Shown here: positions 14,107 through 16,356 of the stretch, in pieces
Numbering within the stretch: the first letter of the stretch is position 1
Layout: the number at the start of each line of letters is the position of its first letter
From: Candidatus Thorarchaeota archaeon
GTDB taxonomy: Archaea; Asgardarchaeota; Thorarchaeia; Thorarchaeales; Thorarchaeaceae
Assembly (NCBI GenBank): GCA_016841005.1
Contig: JAEORG010000412.1
Location: forward strand, 1 to 16,356
DNA: 16,356 nt
Direction of reading: 5' to 3'
Made by a program: the position numbers and the translations under genes
The notes under the pieces: generated by a model
What the model saw: the letters and a program-made list of their open reading frames with translations, nothing else
Told to the model about the DNA's origin: nothing
Database searches by the model: none

Positions 14107-14115
14107 ATATTTTTA
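14107..14115 (-). promoter_or_regulatory. Possible TATA box for the TPR gene
   Basis: The minus-strand sequence is TAAAAATAT within TAGTAAAAATATTCG, centred about 57 bases before the ATG at 14054. It would give a leader of roughly 30 bases. AT-rich chance matches cannot be excluded. Confidence 0.35.
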
Positions 14116-14133
14116 CTAGATAACCAATTTAGT

Positions 14134-14143
14134 CTTCCGGAAG
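14134..14143. repeat. 10-bp perfect palindrome CTTCCGGAAG upstream of the TPR gene
   Basis: CTTCCGGAAG is fully self-complementary and lies about 20 bases upstream of the TATA candidate for the TPR gene, between it and the end of the TSP3 gene. It could be a regulator site. A single 10-bp palindrome can also occur by chance. Confidence 0.35.
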
Positions 14144-14150
14144 CTGTAGA

Positions 14151-14170
14151 AGAGGGTCAAAATGCCCTCT
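14151..14170 (-). terminator. Short hairpin after the TSP3 protein gene
   Basis: AGAGGG (14151-14156) and CCCTCT (14165-14170) form a 6-bp stem with an eight-base loop, beginning two bases after the stop codon on the minus strand. No T-run follows, so it would be a weak terminator or simply an mRNA end structure. Confidence 0.4.
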
Positions 14171-14172
14171 CC

Positions 14173-16356
14173 TTATGCTACAATGCGTACTGGACGTAGA
14201 TTGACCACTCGGTGCTGGCCCTCTACGCTGTCATATTCCAGCATACCGACCAGTTCTCCCTCTGCTCCAGGCTGAAGCTCGAAGTCGATCTCGACAACAG
14301 CGTGTGTCCCGGGTTCAACGTTGCCAATGTTCTCGCTCTTGATAGTATCTGTAAGGTCTGGGACTCCTAGAATCACCATGACATTGGACATGACGCTCGT
14401 TGAGTCGTTCCTAACAACCACTCCGAAGACAACTTTGCCTTCACGGATCTTGTACTCTACTGCTACATCCATGCCCGGTTCGAGTCCCTCACTGGCAGGC
14501 TCGGCGGTCGTAACAAACTCCTCGGCCTGTCGTCGATTGCGTATCTGTCTTGTCGCAACTGCGCCTACGAAGAGGAGCACTATCAGTCCCATGAGTGGGA
14601 ATATCCAGTGCAGCCTTACTCCAAAGACATCTAGTGGGTCGATGATGCCATCTCCATCTGTATCTTGGAGCAAGGGGTCGGAGTCGTAGATCTTGATCTC
14701 TTCATAGTCTGTCCAGCCGTCCCCATCGGTGTCCTGAATGAGCGGATCTGTATGATAGACACTGTGTTCCTCGTAGTCTGAGAGACCATCTCCATCCGTG
14801 TCGTTGTTGAGTGGGTCAGTTCCAATCAGGACCTCAATATAGTCGTTCAATGCGTCCGTGTCAGTGTCCGGATTAAGTGGTGATGTCCCTGCTTCCAATT
14901 CCTCGGAGTCGTTCAGTCCGTCATTATCACTATCGTCATCCCAAGGATCTGTTCCATAGACCACAACTTCCTCGTAGTCTGTCAGGCCATCATGGTCACT
15001 GTCTATGTCGAGTGGGTCAGTATGGAACACGCCAATCTCTTGTGAGTCACTCAATCCGTCCGAATCCGTGTCATTCAACAGAGGTGACGTCCCGTAGATG
15101 TGGACTTCGGCACCGTCCAGTAAAACATCACCGTCAGTATCGCTGTCTAGAGGATCCGTGCCTATGTCTATCTCTGGACCGTCATCTAAGTCGTCATTAT
15201 CAGTATCTGGATCGTTGGGTATTGTGAAGTAGGTACGAAGTTCCTCGAGATTGTTGAGTCCATCCCCATCCGTGTCCCATTCCCCGTCCGCTATCCACAC
15301 GTCATCCATCTGGTAGGTCGTGTTGGTCGTCGGGTCTGTGTCTGTGAGATATACTTCTTCCCAGTCAGATAGAAGGTCCGAATCTGTGTCATTTGAGAGA
15401 GGGTTACTACCCCAGTCATTGACCTCAATACCGTCCAGGAGCATATCGTCATCACTGTCCTTGTCTAGCGGATCTGTGAAGTATTCCTCGACCTCTTCCT
15501 GATCGGTCAGCCCATCTTGATCGGTGTCTTCCTCAAGGGGATCTGTGAAATAGATATGGACCTCTTCGTGATTCGTAAGCCCGTCACCGTCCTCGTCATC
15601 GTTCAGGTCAGATATGCCATCATCATCAGAATCTTTGTCTCGTGGATCAGTCTTGGTAAGGACGCACTCTTCATAGTTAGTAAGCAGGTCACGGTCCTCA
15701 TCGTCAGCTCCATCGTTCTTACCATCACCATCACTGTCTGCCACTCTTGGATTGGTATGTGTGAGGGTAATCTCCATGAGGTTCGTCAGAGTATCGTTGT
15801 CTATGTCCCAGTCTGCATCAGACACACCATTGCCTTGGGTACTGTAGGCTAATGGGTCGGTCATGGTCTGGTTCACCTCTTGGTAGTCCGTTAGTTCATC
15901 ATTGTCTGAATCTGCCTCCCGTGGATTGGTGCCTAGATTCAGTTCCTGTCCATCTAGAAGCTTATCTCCGTCGCTGTCCTCTTCTAGCGGGTCAGTGTTG
16001 TAGATATTGAGCTCGTCACCGTCCCAAAGCCCATCTCTGTCAGTGTCAACGGAGAGTGGATCGGTCTCAAAGACACGTACCTCATCATAGTCCGAAAGAT
16101 TATCCCCATCTGTGTCAGTGGAGTTCAGCCAGGTATGGAATGTGTTTGCCTCCTCGCCGTCTTCTAATCCATCTCCATCTGAATCTCGGAGATTGGGGTC
16201 ACTGAAGTAGTAGAAGAGCTCGTCCCAGTCTCCAATAGTGTCATTGTCAGTATCCGCTGCATTCGGGTCAGTTGGCTCGCTCAGTACAAATAACTCGTAA
16301 TAATCTGAAAGACGATCGCCATCAGTGTCAATAAGAGTACAGTTGGTTTCGTATTG
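14173..16356 (-). CDS. Giant surface protein with TSP3-type calcium-binding repeats and membrane anchor (start outside window)
   Basis: The frame is open from the window edge, so the N-terminus and export signal are missing; 727 residues are visible. Residues 1 to about 573 are Asp-rich repeats of the form DTDGDGLSDYEE-x-n-TDP, of which I count 25 visible DxDxDG-like units, mostly 17-26 residues apart. These match bacterial/archaeal thrombospondin type 3 repeats, which coordinate Ca2+ through the Asp side chains. A membrane helix follows (HWIFPLMGLIVLLFVGAVAT, about 583-602), with a positive RQIRNRR stop-transfer. A C-terminal domain of about 114 residues ends the protein, with alternating strands (VAVEYKIREGKVVFGVVVRND, HAVVEIDFELQPGAEGEL) resembling an Ig-like or CARDB-type beta-sandwich that should lie in the cytosol. 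A GTG at 15876 lies inside the repeat series and is not the start. The gene is visibly richer in G+C than its neighbours. Likely a rod-like, calcium-stiffened surface or adhesion protein. Confidence 0.85.
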   Translation of the reverse strand, partial: QYETNCTLIDTDGDRLSDYYELFVLSEPTDPNAADTDNDTIGDWDELFYYFSDPNLRDSDGDGLEDGEEANTFHTWLNSTDTDGDNLSDYDEVRVFETDPLSVDTDRDGLWDGDELNIYNTDPLEEDSDGDKLLDGQELNLGTNPREADSDNDELTDYQEVNQTMTDPLAYSTQGNGVSDADWDIDNDTLTNLMEITLTHTNPRVADSDGDGKNDGADDEDRDLLTNYEECVLTKTDPRDKDSDDDGISDLNDDEDGDGLTNHEEVHIYFTDPLEEDTDQDGLTDQEEVEEYFTDPLDKDSDDDMLLDGIEVNDWGSNPLSNDTDSDLLSDWEEVYLTDTDPTTNTTYQMDDVWIADGEWDTDGDGLNNLEELRTYFTIPNDPDTDNDDLDDGPEIDIGTDPLDSDTDGDVLLDGAEVHIYGTSPLLNDTDSDGLSDSQEIGVFHTDPLDIDSDHDGLTDYEEVVVYGTDPWDDDSDNDGLNDSEELEAGTSPLNPDTDTDALNDYIEVLIGTDPLNNDTDGDGLSDYEEHSVYHTDPLIQDTDGDGWTDYEEIKIYDSDPLLQDTDGDGIIDPLDVFGVRLHWIFPLMGLIVLLFVGAVATRQIRNRRQAEEFVTTAEPASEGLEPGMDVAVEYKIREGKVVFGVVVRNDSTSVMSNVMVILGVPDLTDTIKSENIGNVEPGTHAVVEIDFELQPGAEGELVGMLEYDSVEGQHRVVNLRPVRIVA
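14638..16356 (-). repeat. TSP3 coding-repeat array (25 visible units)
   Basis: Degenerate tandem repeats of roughly 50-80 bases, each encoding an Asp-rich calcium loop. On the plus strand they appear as recurring variants of GGGTCAGT / CCATCNCCATCNGTGTC. They continue past the window edge. Units are diverged at the base level, with both Asp codons in use, which points to old duplication under protein-level selection rather than recent expansion. Confidence 0.8.

Noticed and set aside
14877..15852. Long open frames on the plus strand opposite the TSP3 repeats.
   Set aside because: They mirror the repeat structure of the minus-strand gene, are Arg/His/Ser-rich without any domain, and lack start signals; they are by-products of the Asp-rich codons.
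15876..15878. GTG at 15876 as the start of the TSP3 protein.
   Set aside because: The same frame stays open to the window edge and continues the repeat pattern without a break.
14638..16356. CRISPR array or satellite DNA, suggested by periodic sequence.
   Set aside because: Units are not identical, have no constant spacer structure, and translate into regular Asp-rich protein repeats.

Overview
The window looks archaeal. Promoters are TATA boxes with purine-rich BRE-like flanks about 25-35 bases before start codons or short leaders. Ribosome-binding sites match the archaeal GGAGGTGA type. Surface proteins are rich in N-glycosylation sequons. The mix of SCP2, TPR, TSP3-repeat and Orc/Cdc6-like ATPase genes with many unfamiliar membrane proteins fits an Asgard-type (perhaps Thorarchaeia-like) genome, but no marker gene settles the lineage. 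There is no rRNA, tRNA, CRISPR array or insertion sequence that I can see.

Layout. Positions 1-1478 (minus) hold a small metabolic group: a PHP-family metal-dependent phosphoesterase, an SCP2-type lipid-binding protein and the N-terminal part of a nitronate monooxygenase-like flavoprotein. Each has its own leaderless-type promoter candidate. Positions 1599-4707 (minus) hold an AAA+ ATPase with an Orc/Cdc6- and BREX-ATPase-like architecture, followed by a heavily glycosylatable exported protein with a C-terminal membrane anchor and a clear hairpin/oligo-U terminator. A divergent intergenic region (4708-4983) carries a perfect 10-bp inverted repeat and the TATA box of a plus-strand gene (4984-5703) that joins a soluble beta domain to three membrane helices.

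The most striking unit is a compact four-gene operon, 5985-9346 (plus): two paralogous six-helix membrane proteins, an ArsR-type winged-helix regulator, and a membrane-anchored beta-repeat (toastrack/DUF4097-like) surface protein. The last three genes are almost contiguous. The operon begins at a control region packed with TCAAAC half-sites, including a perfect 12-bp palindrome, around two TATA boxes, and ends in a hairpin/T6 terminator. The simplest reading is an autoregulated envelope-sensing or envelope-homeostasis system. It is an archaeal counterpart in layout, not clearly in sequence, to bacterial operons that pair a small HTH regulator with membrane proteins and a toastrack protein.

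Next comes a 1102-residue cytosolic protein fusing a GNAT acetyltransferase to a long all-beta, carbohydrate-mutarotase-like region (9482-12790, TTG start fixed by a perfect Shine-Dalgarno). It converges on a protein made of ten uninterrupted TPRs (12801-14054, minus). The window ends inside a very large surface protein with at least 25 Asp-rich TSP3-type calcium-binding repeats, one membrane helix and a cytosolic beta domain (14173-16356, minus, start outside the window).
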